Shown: positions 18,903 through 27,984 of the stretch, piece after piece
Numbering within the stretch: the stretch's first letter is position 1
Layout: each line of letters begins with the position of its first letter
From: Mucilaginibacter mali
GTDB taxonomy: Bacteria; Bacteroidota; Bacteroidia; Sphingobacteriales; Sphingobacteriaceae
Assembly: GCF_013283875.1 (NCBI RefSeq)
Contig: NZ_CP054139.1
Location: forward strand, 992,001 to 1,056,000
Length of the DNA: 64,000 nucleotides
Direction of reading: 5' to 3'
Notes under the pieces: generated by a model
What the model was told of the DNA's origin: nothing
Database searches by the model: none
Seen by the model: the letters and a program-made list of their open reading frames with translations, nothing else
Made by a program: the position numbers and the translations under genes

Positions 18903-21293
18903 ATGATAAGAAACAGCTTTCTTTATGTTGCTGTACTCGCATTCTTTGCAGGTGCAGGCACCCCATTATGGGCGCAGCAAAATATCACCGTATATAAAAA
19001 CGCCCATGCCCCGGTAGCGCAGCGGGTAAAAGACCTGGTTTCGCGGATGACGCTTGACGAGAAGATCGGCCAGTTGTCAACCTTGTTGGGCTGGCCGATG
19101 TATGAGAAGAATGGCGACGAGGTAAACGCTTCGGAGGAGTTTAAGAAAGCCATCGCCACGCAACATATCGGCATGTTATGGGGCACCCTGCGCGCCGACC
19201 CCTGGACTAAAAAGACATTAGAGAACGGCCTGAACCCATACCTTGCAGCCAAAGCCACCAACGCCTTGCAAAAATGGTCTATTGAGCACAGTCGGCTGCA
19301 AATCCCCGTATTTATTGCCGAGGAATGCCCGCACGGTCATATGGCCATCGGCACAACCGTATTTCCTACGGCCATCGGGCAAAGCAGCACCTGGGATACC
19401 GGCCTGATACAGGAAATGGCCGCCACCATTGCTAAGGAAGCCCGCCTGCAGGGCGCGCATATTGGCTACGGACCGATCCTTGACCTGGCGCGCGAGCTAC
19501 GCTGGTCGCGCGTGGAGGAAACTTATGGTGAGGATACCTACCTGAATGGCAGCATGGGCGAAGTAGTGGTTCGGGGTTTCCAGGGCAAGGGTATCGGCAG
19601 CGGGACCAATATCATTGCTACATTAAAACACTTTACAGCTTATGGCGTACCCGAGGGTGGCCATAACGGCGGCGCGGTTAACCTTGGCCAAAGGGCCTTG
19701 ATGCAAAATTACCTGCCACCCTTTAAGGCCGCGGTAAAGGCCGGGGCGCTGTCGGTAATGACGGCCTATAACTCTATTGATGGCATCCCATGCAGCAGCA
19801 ACACTTACCTGCTTAATGATGTGCTGCGCAAGCAATGGGGATTTAACGGTTTTGTGGTATCCGATCTGAACAGCATCAGCGGGGCTACCGGTGCCGACCA
19901 TGTGGCCGGAACAGAGGCCGATGCCGCCGCGCTATCCATCAACGCCGGTTTAGATAATGATTTGGGTGGTAACACTTATGCAACATCCCTGTTAAAAGCC
20001 ATTAAAGGCGGACAGGTAAAAATGACCCGCATCGACGAAGCCGTTGGTCGTATCCTGAAGCTGAAATTTGAAATGGGTTTGTTCGAACACCCTTATGTAG
20101 ATGCCGAGATAGCAAAAGCACAGGTTAGAGATGAAAAGGCTGTGGCTTTAGCCCGTAAGGTGGCCGATGAATCGATCATCCTTTTGAAAAATGAGCGAAA
20201 CCTGCTCCCCCTTAATAAAGCCATTAAAAGCATAGCTGTTATCGGCCCTAATGCCGATAATATGTATAACCAATTGGGCGATTATACGGCCCCGCAGCCC
20301 GATGATAATATTGTTACCGTATTGCAGGGTATCCGCAGCAAGTTACCGGCATCGGCTAACATAAGGTATGTAAAAGGCTGCGCCATTAGGGATACTACGC
20401 AAAATGATATTGCCAAAGCCGTAGAGGCCGCTTTGCAAAGTGATGTGGCGGTAGTGGTATTGGGTGGATCGAGCGCCCGCGATTTTAAAACCAACTACCA
20501 GGCTACCGGCGCCGCCGTGGTGAACAATAAAAGCGTAAGCGACATGGAAAGCGGTGAGGGGTACGATCGCGAGAGCCTGGACATGATGGGGCGGCAATTG
20601 CAACTGCTGCAGGCCGTAGCCAAAACGGGTAAACCCGTTGTACTGGTACTAATAGAAGGCCGCCCGCTTAATATCAACTGGGCGGCGGCTAATATTCCGG
20701 CCATTATTAATGCCTGGTATCCGGGCCAACAGGGCGGCAATGCCGTGGCCGATGTGTTGTTTGGCGATTATAATCCCGCGGGCCGGCTACCGGTTTCCAT
20801 CCCGGTGTCGGTGGGGCAATTGCCGGTATATTACAGCTACCAGAACGGTTCGCATCACGATTATGTAGAAGGCAGCGCCAAACCGCTTTACAGCTTCGGC
20901 TATGGCTTAAGTTATAGCGCTTTTCAATATACAGATGCGCAAACTAAAGTAACAGAAAACGCTAACGATGTTTTGGTGAAAGTATCCTTTAAAGTTAAAA
21001 ATACAGGCAGCCGGGATGGCGATGAGGTGGTGCAATTATATGTTAAAGATGAGGTAAGCTCCGTAGTGGTACCTAATAAACAGTTGAGGCGCTTTCAACG
21101 GGTACATTTGGCAGCCGGTGAGGAAAAGCAAATAACCTTCGATCTGACCGCAGCCGATCTAAGCCTGATCGACCAAAATTATAAGCGTGTGGCCGAAAAG
21201 GGCGGTTTCAGATTGCTGATAGGTGGTAATTCCGACCGGCCGCAGTTAACTACAAGGATAACGTTGTCGCGTTCTTTTACGGTGGTGGAATGA
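18903..21293 (+). CDS. GH3 beta-glycosidase (three-domain type)
   Basis: This 796-residue secreted protein has a signal peptide ending TPLWAQ. It has a GH3 N-terminal barrel (about 45-370), a GH3 C-terminal alpha/beta domain (about 415-650) and a fibronectin-III-like domain (about 700-785). The nucleophile is Asp321 in GFVVSDLNS. This arrangement is usual for beta-glucosidases and beta-xylosidases, not for the two-domain NagZ type that removes beta-GlcNAc. Its role in a mannoglycan locus is therefore unclear; it could remove glucose or another cap. It is the last glycosidase of PUL 1. Confidence 0.9.
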   Translation: MIRNSFLYVAVLAFFAGAGTPLWAQQNITVYKNAHAPVAQRVKDLVSRMTLDEKIGQLSTLLGWPMYEKNGDEVNASEEFKKAIATQHIGMLWGTLRADPWTKKTLENGLNPYLAAKATNALQKWSIEHSRLQIPVFIAEECPHGHMAIGTTVFPTAIGQSSTWDTGLIQEMAATIAKEARLQGAHIGYGPILDLARELRWSRVEETYGEDTYLNGSMGEVVVRGFQGKGIGSGTNIIATLKHFTAYGVPEGGHNGGAVNLGQRALMQNYLPPFKAAVKAGALSVMTAYNSIDGIPCSSNTYLLNDVLRKQWGFNGFVVSDLNSISGATGADHVAGTEADAAALSINAGLDNDLGGNTYATSLLKAIKGGQVKMTRIDEAVGRILKLKFEMGLFEHPYVDAEIAKAQVRDEKAVALARKVADESIILLKNERNLLPLNKAIKSIAVIGPNADNMYNQLGDYTAPQPDDNIVTVLQGIRSKLPASANIRYVKGCAIRDTTQNDIAKAVEAALQSDVAVVVLGGSSARDFKTNYQATGAAVVNNKSVSDMESGEGYDRESLDMMGRQLQLLQAVAKTGKPVVLVLIEGRPLNINWAAANIPAIINAWYPGQQGGNAVADVLFGDYNPAGRLPVSIPVSVGQLPVYYSYQNGSHHDYVEGSAKPLYSFGYGLSYSAFQYTDAQTKVTENANDVLVKVSFKVKNTGSRDGDEVVQLYVKDEVSSVVVPNKQLRRFQRVHLAAGEEKQITFDLTAADLSLIDQNYKRVAEKGGFRLLIGGNSDRPQLTTRITLSRSFTVVE

Positions 21294-21373
21294 TAATCGT
21301 GATGACATGTTTGTTTTTTCGACAGCAAAGGACTGTGCGGCAAAGGAAGCATTTTTGCTGTCTTGAATTTTTG

Positions 21374-21399
21374 CTACTTTTTTTTCAAGAAAAAAGTAG
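21374..21399 (+). terminator. Possible hairpin terminator after GH3 gene
   Basis: CTACTTTTTT (21374-21383) pairs perfectly with AAAAAAGTAG (21390-21399). The stem is A/T-rich and lacks a following T-tract, so it would be a weak terminator; it is 81 bases beyond the GH3 stop. Similar hairpins recur in intergenic DNA of this group and it may instead be a repeat. Confidence 0.35.
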
Positions 21400-21457
21400 T
21401 AGGCCCCTGCGGCTATGAGCAGACTAACGTTAATAAAAACACAGCCGATCATCCTAT

Positions 21458-21486
21458 GGGATTGCCGCGCTATCGCTCGCAATGAC
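21458..21486 (-). repeat. Short dispersed-repeat-like element
   Basis: On the minus strand the stretch starts GTCATTGCGAGCGATAGCGC and continues with GGCAATCCC. Elements with a GTCATTGCGAG head and a GCAATCCC tail are scattered in many Bacteroidota intergenic regions. Only one copy is visible here, so the call rests on recalled resemblance. Confidence 0.4.
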
Positions 21487-21691
21487 AATATCGTTTAATG
21501 TAAAGGCCGAATTCAGGATGACAGTCTCCTAATTGCTTAAAACGAAGCTATACATAATAAAATATTGACATCGATTGTAATCAAAATTTTATACGGCAAT
21601 GTTGGTTTCAAGCCAAAGAATTATTGATATTTGATAGACTGACTGCGAAATTGTATACTGTTACATATCGCGGCGTCATCGCCCACAACCA

Positions 21692-22267
21692 ATGAGCCTG
21701 TACACTGAACTAACCGATGCTGAACTGATAGCCGCGATGCGCGATGGCGATGAGCACGCGTTCAGGGAGATTTATGTGCGGAACAGTAAGTTGCTCATCA
21801 TCTACGCCCATAAAAAACTAAAGGATATTGACGAGGCTAAGGATGTAGTACAGGAAGTTTTCGCCAACCTGTGGGCCAACCGGGGCGCATGCGCGGTAGA
21901 AAGTAACCTTTCAGGCTATCTTTACCGCTGCGTACTCAATAAGGTGCTGAATATTTTCAGGCATAAGGATATTTCCCAATGGCATGTGGAGGGGGTGCAA
22001 CAATTACTGGACCAGGGCCTACCCGATACCGATTACCAGGTACGCGAGAAGGATATCGCCCGTGTTATTGAGCGGGAAATACAGGCCCTGCCACCCCGCA
22101 TGAAGGAAGTGTTCGACCTGCGCCGCAAGGAATACCTCACCAACAAGCAAATAGCCGAACGTCTGGACATATCCGAACACACGGTAGCCACCCAAATAAA
22201 AAAGACCCTGAAAATATTACGCGGACGGCTGGGCAGGGAACTTTATTCGATATTCTTTTTGCTATAG
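21692..22267 (+). CDS. ECF-type RNA polymerase sigma factor (FecI-like, Bacteroidota expansion)
   Basis: This 191-residue protein has sigma region 2 at about 24-92, with DEAKDVVQEVFANLWANR, and region 4 at about 125-178, with LPPRMKEVFDLRRKE and an HTH near IAERLDISEHTV. The N-terminal motif LTDAELIAAMRDGDEHAFREIY is the usual head of this family, split here by nothing unusual. Such factors are paired with FecR anti-sigma proteins and direct expression of the SusC/SusD operon. The only FecR gene in view is 18 kb upstream at the other end of PUL 1. It converges on the acetylesterase gene with a 10-base gap. Confidence 0.93.
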   Translation: MSLYTELTDAELIAAMRDGDEHAFREIYVRNSKLLIIYAHKKLKDIDEAKDVVQEVFANLWANRGACAVESNLSGYLYRCVLNKVLNIFRHKDISQWHVEGVQQLLDQGLPDTDYQVREKDIARVIEREIQALPPRMKEVFDLRRKEYLTNKQIAERLDISEHTVATQIKKTLKILRGRLGRELYSIFFLL

Positions 22268-22277
22268 TTTACACAAA

Positions 22278-23702
22278 TTACCGCACATCGTCCCAATTAT
22301 CCGTACGGAATGATGATGCCGGGATGCCATCGTTATTATACAGCTCGGCCATTACATATTCTTTAAAGGCATAGCGCACGGCAATCGGGGCTGATACCTT
22401 ATCGCTTTGCAGTACCACCTGATTAGCTTTTATGGTAGCCTTTGCAGGATGGAATACTTTATCTGCACCCGCAACTTCAAATAGGGTTAAAGATGGCTTT
22501 TCATAAGTGGTGAGATAGGGGGCATTGTTAAACGTTACCGTAATCTTATCGCCGCTTACTTCCATACTTTTGTAGGCGGGGGCAAGGTAATTAATCCCTT
22601 TTATACCGTAGGTTTTGCCCAATGCCCAATAGGCCAATCTTTGCGCGGGCAGGGTCTTGTTCATATAATGGATAAATTTTTCCATCCCCACATCCATGGT
22701 TGATGCCATGCCCGAGTTGGGTATCGCGTCCATGCCTTTTAATTGTGCTTCACGCAGCAGTGGCCCGCTACGGGTTTTATCTGTAGAACCGAATGGCGCT
22801 ATCTGCACATAATAAAACGGAATATCACCCAGTCCCCATTGCTTGCGCCAATCGGCTACCATAACCGGGAACAGCCTGCCATACAGCTGCGGTTCGTGGC
22901 GGTTGCTTTCGCCCTGGTACCAGATAATGCCTTTAACATTGAAGCCCAGCACCGGGGCCACCATACCGTTAAATAGAGCGGTAGGTAATTTCCATGGCTG
23001 CTTAACGGTATCAAGAATGGTCGGCGGTACCTTTACTTCGGGAAAGGCCGCAAGGCTACCTTTACTCATCCAGCTTTCTATCATCGTGCCGCCAACGCTC
23101 GATACGATCAGCCCAACCGGTACATGCAGCTTCTTTTGCAATATCGCCCCAAACTGGTAAGCAATAGCGCTGAAGTTGCGCGCCGTTTCTGAGGTCGATT
23201 CATTCCATTGGGCCTGCACATCTGTCAACGGCGTTAACGAATTGGCAGTATGGAACGTGCACAGGCGCAATTGTGGATTATCAGCATTCAGGATAATTTC
23301 AGCGGCATTCAATATCGGCGATGAGTTTCCCCGTAGCGCCATTTCCATGTTCGATTGCCCCGAGCAAAACCACACCTCGCCGATCATTACGTTTTTAAGC
23401 GTAAGCGGGCTGCCGTCGTTAAACGCGATTTGATATGGTCCACCAGCTTTCGGAGCGCTAACCGTTATCTTCCAGTTCCCCTGCGCATCGGCTTTTGTAT
23501 GGTAGGCTTTGTGGTCCCAGCCGGTAGTGACATTCACCATGGCGTTCGCGCCAGCCCATCCCCATAGCTTATCCTGGGCTTGCTGCTGCAATACCATGTT
23601 ATCGCCAAAAATACCCGGCAGTTTAATTTTTGCGTCGGCCCTGTTGGCGATAAGAAGCGAAAACGCGATCAGTAATAGGAGGGAGTAGAAAGTCTTCTTC
23701 AT
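22278..23702 (-). CDS. Sialate O-acetylesterase-type SGNH esterase
   Basis: This 474-residue secreted protein has a signal peptide (SLLLLIAFSLLIANRADA). The SGNH block I is FCSGQSNMEM with nucleophile Ser117, and block with GIIWYQGESN is present, as in the SASA/DUF303 family. A beta-sandwich precedes the catalytic region. Family members remove acetyl groups from sialic acids or from plant polysaccharides; with no sialidase nearby, deacetylation of the PUL 2 polymer is more likely. I start at 23702 because the 32 residues upstream are not part of the signal peptide. It diverges from the GH39 operon across 243 bases. Confidence 0.88.
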   Translation of the reverse strand: MKKTFYSLLLLIAFSLLIANRADAKIKLPGIFGDNMVLQQQAQDKLWGWAGANAMVNVTTGWDHKAYHTKADAQGNWKITVSAPKAGGPYQIAFNDGSPLTLKNVMIGEVWFCSGQSNMEMALRGNSSPILNAAEIILNADNPQLRLCTFHTANSLTPLTDVQAQWNESTSETARNFSAIAYQFGAILQKKLHVPVGLIVSSVGGTMIESWMSKGSLAAFPEVKVPPTILDTVKQPWKLPTALFNGMVAPVLGFNVKGIIWYQGESNRHEPQLYGRLFPVMVADWRKQWGLGDIPFYYVQIAPFGSTDKTRSGPLLREAQLKGMDAIPNSGMASTMDVGMEKFIHYMNKTLPAQRLAYWALGKTYGIKGINYLAPAYKSMEVSGDKITVTFNNAPYLTTYEKPSLTLFEVAGADKVFHPAKATIKANQVVLQSDKVSAPIAVRYAFKEYVMAELYNNDGIPASSFRTDNWDDVR

Positions 23703-23945
23703 GGTAGATCTATCAGTTTTATTGGTGATGCTAAAGTAGGTAATCGTCCCGGGCATCGGCAGTAAGTTTATTTCAAACTTACGGGTATAATGATACACGG
23801 CGATACAAGTTTTCGCTTCAAAACCGGCTAATAGTTCATTTTATAATACATATCTGCTTCATTTGACCTGCCTCCTGCTTCGGATTATCGGCTACATTGC
23901 AGCCATTCAGAAAACCAATTTACAGGCCCTGTCCCGTATTTATTT

Positions 23946-25505
23946 ATGAGAGTCAATTTTGTTGTTTTAGCCAGCCTTTTGCTATCCGGCCTTTGCGCCA
24001 GCGCGCAGGTTACCGGTCGTACTATCCATGCCGATATGAAGCAGGAAGCCGGTAAACGATCTTCAGTGTTTAACGAATGCATCGGCGCCGGTCGCGCCAA
24101 CGAGGGGCTGCGCGCCGACTGGCAGCAGCAACTAACCATGGTGCAAAAGGATTTCAACTTCAAATATATCCGCTTCCACGGATTACTGCACGATGATATG
24201 CGGGTGTATTCGGTAGATAAGGAGGGTAAGGCCAGCTATAACTGGCAGTATATTGATGCGCTGTACGATTTTCTGCAAAGCGTGCACCTGCGGCCTATTG
24301 TAGAACTCAGTTTTATGCCGGCCGATATGGCCAGCGGCACCAAAACCGTTTTTTGGTGGAAGGGGAACGTAACCAAACCCAAATCGTACGAGTTGTGGGA
24401 TGGCTTGATCAGCAAGCTGGTAACCCATTTACAGGAGCGGTATGGCAAGGCCGAGGTAGAGAAATGGTACTTTGAAGTTTGGAACGAACCCGATCTGGGC
24501 GGCTTCTTTGCCGGTACGCAGGCCGATTATTTTGAACTGTATGAGCATACTGCGCGGGCTGTAAAAGGCGTATCGCCCACATACAGGATAGGTGGCCCGG
24601 CAACCTCGGCTATGAAATGGATAGGAGAGTTTTTAAGTTATTGCGATCAGCATAAGGTGCCGGTTGATTTTGTTTCGACGCACGATTATGCCACTACCTC
24701 CGTACTGGATGAATTTGGCACCAAGAAGCAGAAACTGAAGCCGGATGTAGATTCGGTAGCTAAGGATGTGAAGCGCATCCGCCAGCATATCAGCGCATCG
24801 CCGTTTAAAAATGCCGAATTTCACGTTACCGAGTGGAATACCTCGCCATCATCGCACGATCCTATTCACGACAGCTACCAAAACGCCGCCTTTGTATTGC
24901 ATGTGCTAAAAAAGGCCATGCCCTGGGCCAACTCCATGTCGTACTGGACGTTTACCGATGTGTTTGAAGAAGCCGGTCCGGCGTTGACGCCGTTCCATGG
25001 TGGTTTTGGCTTGGTAAACCTGCAAAGCATTAAAAAGCCTACGTATTTTGCCTATCAATACCTCAATCAATTAGGCGCGACCGAGTTGAAGAACAGCGAC
25101 CCGGAATCCATCATTTGCAAAAGCAATAAAAATGTGCAGGCCTTGTTTTGGGATTTTACGTTCCCCGAAACCGGTAAGGATTTTGACCAGGGATACTTTA
25201 TTAAAGATCAGCCGCCTGCTGCCACACGTAAAGTGCAGTTGAAGCTAAGCAACCTCGCCAACGGCACCTACACCATAGAAGTTTATAAAACAGGCTATAA
25301 ATCAAACGACCCCGGCACGCAATATACCGCCTGGGGCAGGCCATCGTACATCAACCCTCAGCAGGTTGCCGAACTGAAGCAACTGTCATCGGGCAAGGCG
25401 GTAAAAAGCAGTACAATAACCGTGAGGAATGGCGTGTACACCGAAAGCTACGCGACCGGCAGCAACGATATCTACCTGGTGAAACTCAATTTTAAACATA
25501 TATAA
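23946..25505 (+). CDS. GH39 glycosidase (beta-xylosidase / iduronidase-like)
   Basis: This 519-residue secreted protein has signal MRVNFVVLASLLLSGLCASAQ, cleaved near residue 21. A TIM barrel carries the acid/base Glu181 in VWNEPDLGG and the nucleophile Glu296 in HVTEWN, the standard GH39 pattern. Residues about 400-519 form an accessory beta-sandwich. Known GH39 activities include beta-xylosidase, alpha-L-iduronidase and enzymes acting on uronic-acid polymers. It is the first of four tightly spaced genes (gaps of 9, 27 and 4 bases), so it acts with DUF2264, GH88 and GH2-like enzymes. Substrate cannot be fixed by sequence alone. Confidence 0.87.
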   Translation: MRVNFVVLASLLLSGLCASAQVTGRTIHADMKQEAGKRSSVFNECIGAGRANEGLRADWQQQLTMVQKDFNFKYIRFHGLLHDDMRVYSVDKEGKASYNWQYIDALYDFLQSVHLRPIVELSFMPADMASGTKTVFWWKGNVTKPKSYELWDGLISKLVTHLQERYGKAEVEKWYFEVWNEPDLGGFFAGTQADYFELYEHTARAVKGVSPTYRIGGPATSAMKWIGEFLSYCDQHKVPVDFVSTHDYATTSVLDEFGTKKQKLKPDVDSVAKDVKRIRQHISASPFKNAEFHVTEWNTSPSSHDPIHDSYQNAAFVLHVLKKAMPWANSMSYWTFTDVFEEAGPALTPFHGGFGLVNLQSIKKPTYFAYQYLNQLGATELKNSDPESIICKSNKNVQALFWDFTFPETGKDFDQGYFIKDQPPAATRKVQLKLSNLANGTYTIEVYKTGYKSNDPGTQYTAWGRPSYINPQQVAELKQLSSGKAVKSSTITVRNGVYTESYATGSNDIYLVKLNFKHI

Positions 25506-25514
25506 TACCTGTAA

Positions 25515-26744
25515 ATGAAATATAAATATCTTTTTACCGGCTTCATGGCCGCCTTAACCCTAAGCGGGAATGCCATTGCGCAGGACACCCCGCTGCCCGG
25601 CGGTAAAGCCGAACGCGCGTATTTGGTATCGGCCTTAACCCGCATTGCCGATCCGGTGCTGAGCGCCCTGAGCAAAAATGAATTAAAGAAGACCATGCCT
25701 GTAGAGGCTAAGGTTTCTAAAGACCGCGTGTACAGTACGCATTTGGAGGCGTTTGGTCGATTATATGCCGGGATGGCCCCCTGGCTGGAATTAGGTGCCG
25801 ATAATACCCCCGAAGGGAAACTGCGGGAGAAGTATATCAAGCTAACCATCACCTGTATCCACAATGCCACCGACCCTAAAGCGGCCGATTTTATGAATTT
25901 TTTTGATGGTCGCCAGCCGGTGGTGGATGCCGCATTCTTTGCGCAGGGGTTACTACGCTCGCCACACCAGATTTGGGATAAGTTGGATGCGGCCACTAAG
26001 GCCAATGTGATCGCCGCGCTGAAATCCAGCCGGGTGATCCAGCCATCGTACAGTAACTGGCTGCTGTTCAGCGGCACTATCGAAGCCGCCCTGCAGCAGT
26101 TTGATAAAAGCGGCGATAAAATGCGCATGGATTATGCCGTGAAGCAACACCTGATTTCCTGGTACAAAGGAGATGGCGCTTATGGCGATGGGCCAAACTT
26201 CCATTGGGATTATTATAACAGCTTCGTAATTCAACCCATGCTGGTGGGCGTGTTGAAAGTTTGGAGCGATGAGGAAGCCGCCAGGAAAAAAGATTACGAT
26301 CTGGCATTAGCCCATATTAAACGCTACGCCGCCGTGCAGGAGCGCCTGATATCGCCCGAGGGTACTTATCCACCCATCGGCCGTTCGCTGGCTTACCGGT
26401 TTGGGGCGTTCCAGGTATTATCGATGGTGGCCATGATGCACGAATTGCCCGAAGAGGTGAAGCCCCAGCAGGTGCGCGCAGCCTTGTACACCATGATCAA
26501 GCGCCAGGTAGAAGCGCCCAATACCTTCGATAAAAATGGCTGGATGCAGATCGGCATCTACGGGCACCAGCCTGATATCGGCGAAAATTACATCTCTACC
26601 GGCAGCCTGTACCTGTGCTCGGAGGGTTTCCTGATCCTTGGCCTGCCCGAAAGCGACCCATTGTGGCAAGGTAAGGACGAAGACTGGACCGCCCGCAAGG
26701 TTTGGAAGGGTGAGCAGATCCACATCGACCATGCGATAGATTAA
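25515..26744 (+). CDS. DUF2264 / GH154-type putative glycosidase
   Basis: This 409-residue secreted protein (signal ends NAIAQ) matches the DUF2264 pattern. Clear segments are YSTHLEAFGRLYAGMAPWLEL, split here as YSTHLEAFGRLY and AGMAPWLEL, then SNWLLFSGTIEAAL, YGDGPNFHWDYYNSFVI and PIGRSLAYRFGAFQVLS. The family is an (alpha/alpha) barrel; as far as I recall CAZy places characterised members in GH154 as beta-glucuronidases, which I have not been able to check. The neighbouring GH88 also targets uronides, so removal of glucuronic acid is a reasonable inference. It lies 9 bases after the GH39 gene. Confidence 0.8.
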   Translation: MKYKYLFTGFMAALTLSGNAIAQDTPLPGGKAERAYLVSALTRIADPVLSALSKNELKKTMPVEAKVSKDRVYSTHLEAFGRLYAGMAPWLELGADNTPEGKLREKYIKLTITCIHNATDPKAADFMNFFDGRQPVVDAAFFAQGLLRSPHQIWDKLDAATKANVIAALKSSRVIQPSYSNWLLFSGTIEAALQQFDKSGDKMRMDYAVKQHLISWYKGDGAYGDGPNFHWDYYNSFVIQPMLVGVLKVWSDEEAARKKDYDLALAHIKRYAAVQERLISPEGTYPPIGRSLAYRFGAFQVLSMVAMMHELPEEVKPQQVRAALYTMIKRQVEAPNTFDKNGWMQIGIYGHQPDIGENYISTGSLYLCSEGFLILGLPESDPLWQGKDEDWTARKVWKGEQIHIDHAID

Positions 26745-26771
26745 TCTTTAATATCAATAGCCAACATAAAC

Positions 26772-27980
26772 ATGAAAATCAAACACTTATTTGTCCTCAC
26801 CGCCGCCACGCTTAGTGGGCTGACGGGATATGCCCAAAACAAGCAAAACTTTAAACCCAAGCCCGAGATCCTGAAGCTGATCGATCAAAACTTTAAAGAT
26901 GCCGATAAGCAATACAAGGTTTTGATGCAGCACGTGCCTGCCGATAGCCTGCCCGAGTCGTTCAACCACGATGGCACCTGGAAAACACAGGCCAACAAGG
27001 GCTGGACGGCCGGCTTTTACCCCGGCACGTTGTTTTACCTGTACAGCGATCTGAAGGATAAGGCCCTGTACAATGAAGGCGTGCGCCGGTTGAAAAACAT
27101 GGAGCCAATGCAAACCATCGACTCGCACGATATTGGCTTTATGATGTACGACAGCTACGGCGTGGCCAACCGCCTGATGCCGAACGAAGCCTACAAACAG
27201 GTATTGATCACCAGCGCGAAATCGCTGGCTAAGCGGTTTAATCCAAAGGTGGGCTGCACCATGTCGTGGAGTTCGCAGCCGGGGCATTTCAGGGTGATCA
27301 TTGATAACATGATGAACCTGGAACTGCTGATGTGGGCTACTAAAGCCACCGGCGATTCTACTTATGCTAAGATCGCCATATCTCATGCTAATACCACCAT
27401 GAAGAACCACTTCAGGCCCGACTATAGCTCGTACCATTTGGTTGATTACAACCCGGAGACCGGTGAGGTGATCAAAAGACAAACTGTTCAAGGCGCTGCC
27501 GATGAATCTGCATGGGCGCGTGGGCAGGGTTGGGGGCTGTATGGCTTTACCATGATGTACCGCGAAACCAAGGACCGCAAATATTTGGAGCAGGCCAGGC
27601 ACATCGCCAACTTTATCCTCAGCAATCCAACATTACCTGCTGATAAGGTACCGTATTGGGATTACAGCGCGCCCGGCATACCTAATGCCCTGCGCGATGC
27701 TTCGGCAGCTACCATCTACGCTTCGGCGCTGATCGAACTGGCACGCTACGATGCACCGAACGCCAAACGCTATATTGATGTGGCCGAAACCATCATCAAA
27801 ACACTGTCATCACCAACTTATAAGGCCGTTAACGGCGATAATGGCGGTTACCTGCTGAAGCACAGTGTTGGCCACTTCCCTAAGGGATCGCTGATCGATG
27901 TGCCGTTGACCTATGCCGATTATTATTTTGCAGAAGCGATGCTGCGCTACAAGAACATGGATAAAAACATCAACCGTTAA
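26772..27980 (+). CDS. GH88 unsaturated glucuronyl hydrolase
   Basis: This 402-residue secreted protein (signal ends TGYAQ) is an (alpha/alpha)6 barrel. The two catalytic-site aspartates typical of GH88 are present: Asp120 in SHDIGF and Asp178 in IDNMMNLELL. The segments WTAGFYPGTLFYLY and DESAWARGQGWGLYG are also characteristic. GH88 hydrates and cleaves the 4,5-unsaturated uronic acid left at the non-reducing end by polysaccharide lyases. No recognised lyase is adjacent, so the substrate must come from an enzyme elsewhere, possibly the beta-helix protein at 55119-57161. The next gene starts 4 bases after its stop. Confidence 0.9.
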   Translation: MKIKHLFVLTAATLSGLTGYAQNKQNFKPKPEILKLIDQNFKDADKQYKVLMQHVPADSLPESFNHDGTWKTQANKGWTAGFYPGTLFYLYSDLKDKALYNEGVRRLKNMEPMQTIDSHDIGFMMYDSYGVANRLMPNEAYKQVLITSAKSLAKRFNPKVGCTMSWSSQPGHFRVIIDNMMNLELLMWATKATGDSTYAKIAISHANTTMKNHFRPDYSSYHLVDYNPETGEVIKRQTVQGAADESAWARGQGWGLYGFTMMYRETKDRKYLEQARHIANFILSNPTLPADKVPYWDYSAPGIPNALRDASAATIYASALIELARYDAPNAKRYIDVAETIIKTLSSPTYKAVNGDNGGYLLKHSVGHFPKGSLIDVPLTYADYYFAEAMLRYKNMDKNINR

Positions 27981-27984
27981 CACG

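Larger units (their letters stand above)
21294..21691. other. 398-base intergenic stretch with palindromes, no gene seen
   Basis: No convincing open frame is present in either strand. The first half holds a hairpin (21374-21399) and a repeat resembling the common Bacteroidota element CATTGCGAGCG (21458-21486, reverse orientation). The remainder before the sigma-factor start is AT-rich and should contain that gene's promoter, but I see no clean -7 element. Confidence 0.6.

Noticed and set aside
22278..23702. Sialic acid metabolism suggested by the acetylesterase name
   Set aside because: No sialidase, sialic acid lyase or transporter is present, and the SASA family also acts on plant polysaccharides.
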